A DNA stretch of 64,000 bases, taken from the NCBI GenBank assembly GCA_963775805.1, contig CAVZKG010000002.1:797586-861585 (forward strand), written 5' to 3'. The stretch comes from JAFAMB01 sp963775805. Lineage in GTDB: Bacteria > Verrucomicrobiota > Verrucomicrobiia > Chthoniobacterales > JAFAMB01. The notes beneath the pieces are model-generated. The model was not told the DNA's origin, did no database searches, and saw nothing but the letters and a program-made list of their open reading frames with translations. The translations under genes and the position numbers were made by a program. Positions 44,215 through 52,014 of the stretch are shown here, piece after piece; position 1 is the stretch's first letter, and every line of letters begins with the position of its first letter.

Positions 44215-45888
44215 CTAGGGCTTGGTTCCCATCTGGAAACCGGCTCGCAGTGCGTTGTCCACGTTTGGAAAAGCTTTGACGTCAAATTCGTGTTTGGTGC
44301 CTGGCGGAATGATCGAAGAAACAGTCCGGTGTGCCTTTTGAAGTAACCGAGGAAGCGCTCCAAAAAACGCGCTTAGCACCCCGAAGCCAACCGCCATTAT
44401 CGCCAAATTGACGAGTCCAGGCAGATTAGAATCTCTTAAGAGTCCGCCAACGACGAATAGAGCGCCGAAACCTACGAGAAACGCAGGGACGGCTACCAGA
44501 CAAATTGCGAGTGGGATGGAAATGCAGTTTGCGAGCAAGTGCTTACTTTTGCACGGTTTGCACCGGGGAATATCGACCGGGAGCGATCTCCATTGAGTTC
44601 TGTTTCCGCTGCGCGTGACATCGCCGAAGAACTTCAATGTTCTGGTGCTTGTGGCGTCCTTTTCGCGTTGACCACAGTACCAGCAGGTGTTCGCCCGTTT
44701 GGCAGCTTTGGCGGCCTCCGCAGCTGCCTCCAAGGCAGCTTTTTGGTTAATCAAAGCCTGATTGAGATTTGAATTTAATCTTTCTCTCGCCCCATCCGAG
44801 GCGATCATTGGGCTGAGGGTTTGCAACAGCGCAATCCCGCTGTCCCAATCCCCGGTTTTGTTCATGTAAGTGATCCCGCAGCCGAGACATTGCAACGCGA
44901 TATCGTCATATGCGTAATCTCGCTTTGCATTCCCAGGAGCTAGAAAAGAGTCAAAAACTCGCAGGACCGGTTCTGATTCAGCAAGGAGTGTCTTTGCGGC
45001 ACCGAGACCCTGTGCCGGATCGGAAAGTGCGCTGGCGGCAGTGGCGCAGAGAGCCTTGATTCGCTCGACAAACGGGGTCAGGAGTTCCTCGAAACCATGG
45101 GTGACCAATTCCGATGGTTGTTCGTAGGCCGCGATGAGTTCTTTCTGCCTGCGAAGTTCTGCGTTGTCATCCCGTTCTGCCGCTTTGAGTGCCAGTTGCG
45201 CGTGAACGCGCATAAGGGCTCCTGGCAACGCGGCGCGAAACTTTGCGACGAAGTCTTCCTTCAGTTGAGGGTCATCGAGTTCCGTAATCCGGGAAGCGAA
45301 TCGGTTCCAAAGCGATTCGCTTTTGAAGAGAACGCACCAGTGATAGATCGCAGTTTGCCAATAGCTCGCTAATAGATTGGCTTGCGCAGGTGAGAGTGGA
45401 TTGGAGAAGCGAGTTCGTTCTAGATCGAGGGCGAGCAGAGAGAAAAGAATTGCGAGATTGTGACTGGCGATTGAATTGCCTTCGAATGCCGCTTCATGCC
45501 AAAGATTGATCGCTTCTTGTACTTTTCCGCGGCCAATTGCCGCCAAACCGGAGTCGCCGGTGTCGGAAGCCGTTACCGGCCAGAGCCAGAAGAACTCGGA
45601 TACAATCCTGCGCTTTGGATCGACCAATCGTTCACGAGCCTCGCGCAAGTCGTCGGAATTTGATGGGGGATAGGGATCAAGTAGACCTTTGCCGGCTGTG
45701 CGACCGCCTTCGATCTCGTATTCCATCTGAGCGCGTTGGTATCGGCGATCGATTTCCCCGGTTGTCGCGTCGGATCTGACACCGATTATTCGGAAAGGAT
45801 TCTTCGCATAAAGTTCGACCGTCACCGTCTCATCCAGCATTGAAAACCGGTTCGCACCGTTCGATCCTGCGTATACGTTTGTCTCCAT
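44215..45888 (-). CDS. J-like protein without HPD, with helical repeats, zinc ribbon and membrane segments
   Basis: The 557-residue protein starts with a J-domain-like fold (about 28-100: NPFRIIGVRSDATTGEIDRRY...) but has no HPD tripeptide, which normally activates Hsp70. A middle helical, TPR/Sel1-like region (about 110-410) follows. Next come a zinc ribbon (CWYCGQ, then CKPC about 45 residues later) and two membrane helices (about 455-520). It lies 36 bp after the kinase gene. It could be the membrane anchor and client adaptor of the Hsp70. Confidence 0.7.
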   Translation of the reverse strand: METNVYAGSNGANRFSMLDETVTVELYAKNPFRIIGVRSDATTGEIDRRYQRAQMEYEIEGGRTAGKGLLDPYPPSNSDDLREARERLVDPKRRIVSEFFWLWPVTASDTGDSGLAAIGRGKVQEAINLWHEAAFEGNSIASHNLAILFSLLALDLERTRFSNPLSPAQANLLASYWQTAIYHWCVLFKSESLWNRFASRITELDDPQLKEDFVAKFRAALPGALMRVHAQLALKAAERDDNAELRRQKELIAAYEQPSELVTHGFEELLTPFVERIKALCATAASALSDPAQGLGAAKTLLAESEPVLRVFDSFLAPGNAKRDYAYDDIALQCLGCGITYMNKTGDWDSGIALLQTLSPMIASDGARERLNSNLNQALINQKAALEAAAEAAKAAKRANTCWYCGQREKDATSTRTLKFFGDVTRSGNRTQWRSLPVDIPRCKPCKSKHLLANCISIPLAICLVAVPAFLVGFGALFVVGGLLRDSNLPGLVNLAIMAVGFGVLSAFFGALPRLLQKAHRTVSSIIPPGTKHEFDVKAFPNVDNALRAGFQMGTKP

Positions 45889-45924
45889 TTGTGTTTCGGG
45901 TCTGAATATTTTTGGGCTAGGAGT

Positions 45925-47034
45925 CTAGGTGACCATCATGCCTCGTCGCCAAAGCGTGACCATCCAGTCGTACTCGCTACGTAGTTCTCCTGCCTGATTG
46001 AAAGCTTGCTCCATCAGATCAGCGGCTTCCTGAATTTTGCGAATGTCGCGGCCCAACTCGATTGCTTGCCTGGCTAGGTCGCGAGCTTTTTGTTCGTTTA
46101 CAGTGAGAGGCTTGCCCATGGCAGTTTTGCCGAAAGTTGATGCTCCGGACTTATCCGCGTCGGGTGTTTGAACCTTTTTGCGAGGGCGCCAGTCATTGAG
46201 GTCCGCGAGGAGTTCTGATGCGGAGGGATACCGGTCTTCCTTTTTCTTTGCGAGAGAGCGTTCCAAAATTCGTTCGAGTCCGGCGTCAACTTTGGGATTG
46301 AATCGGCCTGCAGGCGAGTAAGCGACGGTTGCAGTGCCCTCGGTCAGGTGAAGCTCTTCGATATTTGCGTAAGGAAACCGGTCAGTCAGCAGTAAATACA
46401 TTGTCGTGCCCAAGGCCCAGACATCGCTCGCGCAGGAGTCGCCGACGGAAAAAACTTCCGGCGCCTTGAAATCGCGGGTACCCCGCGCACTAGCAAGCAA
46501 CGTTAGGGGGTTGACTCGCTTCGCCAAACCGAAGTCGCTGATTCTCGGACGGGGGCCATCTTCGTCATAGCCGATCAGGATATTCTGCGGTTTGATATCT
46601 CGATGGACAATCGGGGGTTTTTGCTGGTGGGCCAACGCAAGCCCGCTCGCAATCTGTTTAATGATTCGTACGGTATCCTCCAATGGAACAAGCCGGTTAC
46701 CGAACGAGCCCCAATAACTGTGGAGGCTTCCACCGTTGACATATTCCATTGTGAAGTAGCATATCAGGCCGTCGGCCTGTTCAAGAGAGTCGGCATCCCA
46801 GATTCGTACGATATTGGGATGTTGCATGCGTTCGTCTGCTAAGAGGCGTGGTTCCGCGAGGCATTCGTCGACTTCGATCTGATTCATCCCTCTCAGTTTA
46901 AAGACTTTTAATGCTTCCAGGCGTCCGAGATGAAGATTCCGAACTCGATAGACTTCACCGAACGCGCCTTCGCCGAGAAATCGGTCCATTTGATAGCGGC
47001 GCCCGACCATCTGTCCCTCTTCAAAGATTTTCAT
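45925..47034 (-). CDS. Hanks-type serine/threonine protein kinase
   Basis: The 369-residue kinase has all catalytic motifs: glycine loop LGEGAFGEVYRV, lysine in EALKVFK, HRDIKPQNIL, DFGLAKR and APEVF. A short C-terminal region (about 285-369) is helical and cytoplasmic; no membrane segment is seen. It is the first gene of the leftward array and is divergent from the sigma factor at 47267 across 232 bp. Its likely readers include the FHA domain of the cyclase at 34110. Substrates are unknown. Confidence 0.95.
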   Translation of the reverse strand: MKIFEEGQMVGRRYQMDRFLGEGAFGEVYRVRNLHLGRLEALKVFKLRGMNQIEVDECLAEPRLLADERMQHPNIVRIWDADSLEQADGLICYFTMEYVNGGSLHSYWGSFGNRLVPLEDTVRIIKQIASGLALAHQQKPPIVHRDIKPQNILIGYDEDGPRPRISDFGLAKRVNPLTLLASARGTRDFKAPEVFSVGDSCASDVWALGTTMYLLLTDRFPYANIEELHLTEGTATVAYSPAGRFNPKVDAGLERILERSLAKKKEDRYPSASELLADLNDWRPRKKVQTPDADKSGASTFGKTAMGKPLTVNEQKARDLARQAIELGRDIRKIQEAADLMEQAFNQAGELRSEYDWMVTLWRRGMMVT

Positions 47035-47266
47035 TAAACAATGAGCAGAATGAACGGTTCGTTAAATCTCGATTTACAACCTGTCTCTCTAGCAAGACGA
47101 AGTTGGCGAGAGAAATTGCGCTGCTAATCAAAGAAACCGAAGCGAAAATAGTGATCACCAACCCACAGTTAGTCTGACAAATATAAAAACTGGACTAAAT
47201 CGTACTCGTAATGCGACGAAATTGAAGGTTGAGACCTGCAATTGGAGAGCGGTTCCGGGAAATTCA

Positions 47267-48055
47267 ATGGATACGCCCACAGTTCCTTACTTAGGTGACT
47301 TGAACTTGGTAAAGGAGGCTTTGTCAGGCGATGAGCTCGCTGCCGGCACTTTTGTTGCACGGTTCTGGCCAGATCTGGAACGTCATCTTGTGGACCGCTG
47401 TCGTTGGAGCGATGCGCGGTCGATTGAAAAGGCAAGGGAAATTGCGGGCGACGTCATTTCTGACTGTTTTGGCGCGAAGAATCGGCCTCGAGGTGAAGCG
47501 ATTCTATTGAAACTGTATCATGGGCAGGGACCACTTAACGTCTGGCTTCGTGGAGTCGCCTATGCCCGTCTGAAGAGTTGGTGGGCTTCCAGGGAATTCG
47601 GCGGGTTGGTATCAATACCGTTGACCGAAGTAGATCTAGACCGTTGCTCGAAGCATAGTCAGGCAGACCAGGAAGTTGTTAGGATCTTACGTATCGCGCT
47701 CGAAAACGCGTTCAGGCAGGTTGAGCCATATCAGTTACTCTTTTTGCGTCTTATCTATCTGCACGGTGTAAAGCGGGATCATCTTGCCAAGTCCTGGGGC
47801 TGTCACCCTTCAAAGATCACACGAGATACTGGCGCGGCGGTTCAAAAAATTCGAAAGCTTACCCTGCAGTATCTGAAGGTTCTCGACCCCGCAATTGAAC
47901 TTCAGTGGGAAGATTGCCAGGCGATATGCGACCAATACGAAGGACTGTTAAGCGGGGTAACGGTGGAGGGATATGATCCCGGACCAGGTTTGGATTCGAG
48001 TGCTGTTGATAGATTTCAAGGGTTCCAAATAGCGTCCCTTGCAAGGGTATCGTAA
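47267..48055 (+). CDS. ECF-like sigma factor with C-terminal extension (sigma 1)
   Basis: I chose the ATG at 47267, preceded by GGGAAA; an ATG 45 bases upstream is not supported. The 262-residue protein has a sigma-70 region 2 (LVKEALSGDELAAGTFVARF...) with a longer linker (DCFGAKNRPRGE...YHGQGPLNVWLRGVAY) and a region 4 helix-turn-helix (YQLLFLRLIYLHGVKRDHLA). A C-terminal extension has IELQWEDCQAIC, matching IALAQIEWPDLLSIC in sigma 2 at 48849. It is divergent from the kinase and followed by a small protein of the paired family. Confidence 0.8.
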   Translation: MDTPTVPYLGDLNLVKEALSGDELAAGTFVARFWPDLERHLVDRCRWSDARSIEKAREIAGDVISDCFGAKNRPRGEAILLKLYHGQGPLNVWLRGVAYARLKSWWASREFGGLVSIPLTEVDLDRCSKHSQADQEVVRILRIALENAFRQVEPYQLLFLRLIYLHGVKRDHLAKSWGCHPSKITRDTGAAVQKIRKLTLQYLKVLDPAIELQWEDCQAICDQYEGLLSGVTVEGYDPGPGLDSSAVDRFQGFQIASLARVS

Positions 48056-48162
48056 GGCGTTCCCGCGAAAATTCGGGCGGGCATGTTCGCGAATTTTTCA
48101 GAAAAGACTCCCAACCGGAATATTTCCCGCAGTCGCGGCATTTCTCGTTCGTCTAATATTAA

Positions 48163-48462
48163 GTGCGTGGCAGTGACGAGTTTGAACAGGAGGGAGAAAC
48201 CGACCGGCGCGTAGTGGCGATGATTGAGTTTTCGTTCCCGAGCCGTATCGGGATTGGAAGAAAACGTGCAACGCGATTGCCATTGGCGCTGCGCTCCGAA
48301 CTGCGATGGTTTGCCCGAGGCAAACTCACAAGGAGCGAATTAATGGATCTTACTGCTCGGATCGCCTCGAATGATGCGGCACTTGAAATTCTGGCGAGGG
48401 AGATTAAAACCGTCTGGAGCGTAGTGCGAAAATCTGACGACCTGCCTGAACGAAGTAGATAA
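48163..48462 (+). CDS. small protein paired with sigma 1, possible anti-sigma/regulator
   Basis: The 99-residue frame starts at GTG 48163; GTG 48214 or ATG 48220 are also possible. Its core, LRSELRWFARGKLTRSELMD then ARIASNDAALEILAREIK, aligns with the small protein at 48506-48859. It follows sigma 1 by 107 bp. No Cys-His zinc motif of ZAS anti-sigma factors is seen. Regulation of sigma 1 is inferred from gene pairing. Confidence 0.6.
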   Translation: MRGSDEFEQEGETDRRVVAMIEFSFPSRIGIGRKRATRLPLALRSELRWFARGKLTRSELMDLTARIASNDAALEILAREIKTVWSVVRKSDDLPERSR

Positions 48463-48501
48463 TTCCAGCCTGCGTCTGATTCTGGGCCGCATCTGCGGCG
48501 T

Positions 48502-48592
48502 TTTGTCAGCTTTGGCGTTTGCCAGCGCGGCGAGCGCTATTTTTCGTTCTGGTCGCAGTTCTTCGGCTCTTCGTGCCTCGACTTTTGCGTCT
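48502..48592 (-). pseudogene. decayed duplicate of the small sigma-partner gene (direct repeat copy 1)
   Basis: This segment repeats 48708-48797 with about 10-15% change. In its own frame it reads VEARRAEELRPERKIALAAL, matching VEARGAEELRPEQKIALAAL in the intact copy. It now lies out of frame inside the 3' end of the gene at 48506. Confidence 0.65.
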
Positions 48593-48859
48593 TGATGATG
48601 CCTGCTCTCGAGTCGTGCCGGGTTGGGCAATCTTGATCTGTTGAGCCAGAAAGCTCAGAGCGTTTCGATTGCTCCGCAAAAGCGGTATCAGGTCGGTTCG
48701 CGACTGGTTGTCAGCGTTGCCGCTTGCCAGCGCGGCGAGCGCTATTTTTTGTTCTGGTCGCAGTTCTTCGGCTCCTCGTGCCTCGACTTCTGCGTAGTGC
48801 TTGGAAAAGAACTCCCAAACGATTCTAAAGTCTTTGGATTGGGGCGGATTAGTTTTCAT
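48506..48859 (-). CDS. small protein paired with sigma 2, possible anti-sigma/regulator
   Basis: The 117-residue protein overlaps the end of the sigma 2 gene by 11 bases, typical of a coupled regulator. Residues about 24-75 (AEELRPEQKIALAALASGNAD, then LRSNRNALSFLAQQIK) match the small protein that follows sigma 1. The last 40 residues are basic (SSRRKSRGTKSRRTATR) and derive from an out-of-frame duplicate, so the original C-terminus was probably near residue 80. Confidence 0.6.
   Translation of the reverse strand: MKTNPPQSKDFRIVWEFFSKHYAEVEARGAEELRPEQKIALAALASGNADNQSRTDLIPLLRSNRNALSFLAQQIKIAQPGTTREQASSRRKSRGTKSRRTATRTKNSARRAGKRQS
48708..48797 (-). repeat. direct repeat copy 2 (in-frame part of the small sigma-partner gene)
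   Basis: This is the source copy of the 90-bp duplication at 48502-48592, 206 bases away. Confidence 0.8.
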
Positions 48860-49538
48860 AAATAAAGTCGGGCGGAGCCTGGCAGATTGATAACAGGTCA
48901 GGCCATTCGATCTGTGCTAAGGCGATGTCGCGCTGCTGAAAGGCTTCAACGTTACGGCGCAGTGCCGAAAGACCGTCGCGCAACCGTCGGCTGACGGTGG
49001 AATCGTTACGGTTGAACACCGCGGCGACGTCAGACTGATTTACGCCTTCCAAATAGACAAGCCGCAGAAAGATGAGGGTCAGCGGGTCAAGCTCGGAAAA
49101 GGCGTATTCGAGAGCTGCAACGATTCGTGCGATCGTTTCGGGCTCTGCGGCGACCGGTGACAAGCGCATATTGATCTCGCCGGTTTCCTCATTGTCATCC
49201 AGTGGTCCTGTCTGCGGTCTTCTTGTCGAGCTTACGAACTTATTCCAGCACGAAATCTTGAGCCACGCGATCAGTGGTCCGTTGCCCTTGTACATCTCCA
49301 GCAACCGATTTGTCGTGGCTCGACTGGTGCGCTCTTCGGCGCCAAAGCACGCTCCGAGAATATCGTCGACCACGTCCTCCGCATCAGTTCCGGAACGGAC
49401 CCCTTTGCCGACAAGATAACTGACGAGCTGAGGGCGCAGACCGAAGATTGCGTTGGCCGCCTCGTTGTCTCCCGACAAAGCGCGCGTTGCGAGTGCGAGA
49501 TCTTCGTCATTGGTGTTCATTATGAGCAATTTTAGCAA
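48849..49538 (-). CDS. ECF-like sigma factor with C-terminal extension (sigma 2)
   Basis: The protein has 229 residues from 49538, or 223 from the ATG at 49520. It has region 2 (LALATRALSGDNEAANAIF), the same extended linker as sigma 1 (ACFGAEERTSR...MYKGNGPLIAWLK) and region 4 (LIFLRLVYLEGVNQSDVAAV, DSTVSRRLRDGLSALRR). The C-terminal IALAQIEWPDLLSIC matches the extension of sigma 1. It converges with sigma 1, and each is followed by a member of one small-protein family. Confidence 0.8.
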   Translation of the reverse strand: MLKLLIMNTNDEDLALATRALSGDNEAANAIFGLRPQLVSYLVGKGVRSGTDAEDVVDDILGACFGAEERTSRATTNRLLEMYKGNGPLIAWLKISCWNKFVSSTRRPQTGPLDDNEETGEINMRLSPVAAEPETIARIVAALEYAFSELDPLTLIFLRLVYLEGVNQSDVAAVFNRNDSTVSRRLRDGLSALRRNVEAFQQRDIALAQIEWPDLLSICQAPPDFIYEN

Positions 49539-49644
49539 ATCCCGAGTCTCCGAAACAGTTATCTCGAGAAGTTGTCCAGGCTTTAAGCCGCAGAATGGCG
49601 ACAGTCTGAACTGTCGCCTCTCCGTGGCATGCGGGGGGCATCCG

Positions 49645-49869
49645 TTAGACCGAGACGACTATTTGCGTTCCGCAATCTGGGCAAATGAACAACTGCGGAT
49701 CGACGTTCATTATTCCTTCGAGTGCAGCGCCGCAACTTGGACAGGTGAAATGAACAATCGCGCTGTGCGCAGCGACTTCATCCGTTCCCTGTGCATCAGT
49801 CGCCTTAGCGACTTGTCCTGCCTGGCTCGGATCGAGTTCTTCTCCGGGTTTTTTGACTTCAACTTTCAT
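49645..49869 (-). CDS. small zinc-ribbon protein
   Basis: The 74-residue protein ends in a zinc ribbon (TCPSCGAALEG, then FICPDCGTQIVV, four Cys). The first 40 residues are polar and look disordered. It lies between sigma 2 and the ABC exporter on the same strand. It may bind nucleic acid or protein; nothing more can be said. Confidence 0.65.
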   Translation of the reverse strand: MKVEVKKPGEELDPSQAGQVAKATDAQGTDEVAAHSAIVHFTCPSCGAALEGIMNVDPQLFICPDCGTQIVVSV

Positions 49870-49992
49870 ATTTAGCTTTTGTTGGGTGCTTTTTTTTATT
49901 CTGGGATTCTTAGAATCCCAAAAGGTTTGTTCAATTAAGAGACGATCCGCCAGCGAGATTTTGCACTAAAAGGAATTTTATTGATGTGAAGC

Positions 49993-51939
49993 CTACGATT
50001 GTTGCGCGGCTTCGTTGTAGAGCCTTTTGAATAAACCCTCTCGAGCTCGTAGTTCGAGCGGTGCGCCCTCTTGGATTACGCGTCCGGACTCAAGCACAAG
50101 AATCTGTTCGCAGAACCGGGATTGCCAGATGATGTCGTGATCCACAAGCACGATCGTTTTTCCTGTGCAAGCTTGCTGCATCACTTCAATCAACGGATAT
50201 TTCTCGAGCGGACCCATCCCGGTTGTCGGTTCGTCGAGGAACAGCACTTTGGGATTGCGTAACAGGCAGCGTGTCAGCGCAAAGAGCTTGCGCTGTCCAC
50301 CAGAGAATCGCCCTCCGGCATCGAATGGTTCGTCAAGAGCTGATTTGCCGAATGCCTGCTCCAGGATCTTCCATAGCCCGGTCTTCTCGCAGAGAAATAT
50401 AATCTCGTCATCAGATGCTGTCGGGCAAGCTATTCGAAAGTTATCCCGAACCGTGTCATGAAAAAAGCCGGGAAACTGCGACATTATCGCGATGTTGGCG
50501 CGGAGAGTCTCCAAACTTAGTTCTCGAATGTCTTGACCACCGAGCCGTATCTCTCCCTGTTGCGGTGCATAGAATCTCAGGGCGAGTCGAAAAAAAGTGG
50601 TCTTTCCCTGACCGGGCCTTGCGACTAATCCAATTCTCTGCGCGGTCGGTATTCTGAACGAAAGGCCGTCCAGCACATTCTGGAAATTTGCTCCCGGGTA
50701 GCGAAAGACGACGTTAACAGCCTCCAGCGTCCCGTCCAAGGGATGGTTCTCTTCCGAAGCCTGTTTTTCGCTCGACGCCGGCTTCCGCGCCAGGATCGAA
50801 GCGACCAGGAAAAGGCCAGGCCATGTTGTCCGGGAACTCACGGCAACACCTGAAAGTGCCTGTATCGAACTCATGAACTGTGGAGTGATCAATGCGAGGG
50901 CAACAACGCTGCCTGGGTTACCACCTCTGTCCGAGAAGACCAAGTAAACCGCCGTTCCTAACAGCGCGGCGAGCACAAATGTGCCTGGCGCCGCGTTCAG
51001 CGCGTTTAACTTTTCGATGATGAGACTCTGGTTCATCCTCGTACGCAGGAGCTCATCGAGCAGCACTTCATGTTTCTTGCCGAATATACCTTCTGCCCGG
51101 GTTGCCTGGACTTCTTCGTAAGAGGTGATAGCGCCGCCGACGAGGCTGGCAAGTCGGAGATTGCTCTTTTGGACGGCAGAGGTCTCCCGCTGCAGAAATC
51201 GGCCGAGCGAATTGACGAGCAATGGGGAAATCAGCGCGAACAGAGAAATGCAGAGGAAGGAAATCCACGCCGGTCCGCCGCCGGTCCCCTGGAGATTAAC
51301 CAATTGTGTGTAAAGGGTCCAACCCGCGATGATGATCCCGGATATCTGCAGGAGCGGATCCATCAAGAGCTGCCTGATCCCGAGCTGCGCTTGGGTGCAG
51401 AACTGGTTGACGACCATTGTCAGTCGATTTTGATCGTACTCGAAGAAGAACTCGGGAGATTGGCGGAGGATCGAGTTAAACGTATCGATTCGCATCGCAT
51501 TTGCCATTTTGCCGTCTAAAAGGCTGGTCAAATACCGAAGCGATGCGGTGATCGCTACGAATGCTATGGAAAGAAAAACCCAAGCGAAGTAGGTCGTCAG
51601 GAGATTGCGCCGAATCGGGTTAGGCTTTGCAGATTTGGTTATTCCGGCAACAGCCGAAGGTTGTGCGCGTGAGGATTCACTGGTTACCGGAGCCGGGTTT
51701 GCACCAGAGGTGATCTGCTCCTGTTGGAAAAAATTGGTGAGCCGGCTGAGATTGAGGCCGATTGCAATAGGCAACAACGGCCGGCTGACCACCGTCGCGA
51801 CGATGTAGACAGCGATCAACCACTTGAATTTCGGGAGGTAACGCTTGCCCAGATCCAGAACAATTTTGGGTTGAAACGGTTCGCTCTCCGATGATTTAGG
51901 TGGAATCCCTGCGGTTGAACTTTGATTCGATTTGGCCAC
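49993..51939 (-). CDS. ABC half-exporter (fused permease-ATPase)
   Basis: The 648-residue protein has an N-terminal six-span exporter domain (about 30-370) and an ATPase domain (about 400-645). The latter has Walker A ARPGQGKTT, in which the usual first Gly is Ala, signature FSGGQRKLFAL, Walker B VLFLDEPTTG and switch His in LVDHD. A Ser/Pro-rich insert lies between the first two membrane segments. It probably exports a peptide or lipid as a dimer, perhaps with the related half-exporter at 55374. Confidence 0.88.
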   Translation of the reverse strand: MAKSNQSSTAGIPPKSSESEPFQPKIVLDLGKRYLPKFKWLIAVYIVATVVSRPLLPIAIGLNLSRLTNFFQQEQITSGANPAPVTSESSRAQPSAVAGITKSAKPNPIRRNLLTTYFAWVFLSIAFVAITASLRYLTSLLDGKMANAMRIDTFNSILRQSPEFFFEYDQNRLTMVVNQFCTQAQLGIRQLLMDPLLQISGIIIAGWTLYTQLVNLQGTGGGPAWISFLCISLFALISPLLVNSLGRFLQRETSAVQKSNLRLASLVGGAITSYEEVQATRAEGIFGKKHEVLLDELLRTRMNQSLIIEKLNALNAAPGTFVLAALLGTAVYLVFSDRGGNPGSVVALALITPQFMSSIQALSGVAVSSRTTWPGLFLVASILARKPASSEKQASEENHPLDGTLEAVNVVFRYPGANFQNVLDGLSFRIPTAQRIGLVARPGQGKTTFFRLALRFYAPQQGEIRLGGQDIRELSLETLRANIAIMSQFPGFFHDTVRDNFRIACPTASDDEIIFLCEKTGLWKILEQAFGKSALDEPFDAGGRFSGGQRKLFALTRCLLRNPKVLFLDEPTTGMGPLEKYPLIEVMQQACTGKTIVLVDHDIIWQSRFCEQILVLESGRVIQEGAPLELRAREGLFKRLYNEAAQQS

Positions 51940-52014
51940 AGGACTTAGTTCTGGAACACCTCAACCAGAGAATACCAACCCGATTACGGGTTGGGTGTGC
52001 AACGGATCGTCATC

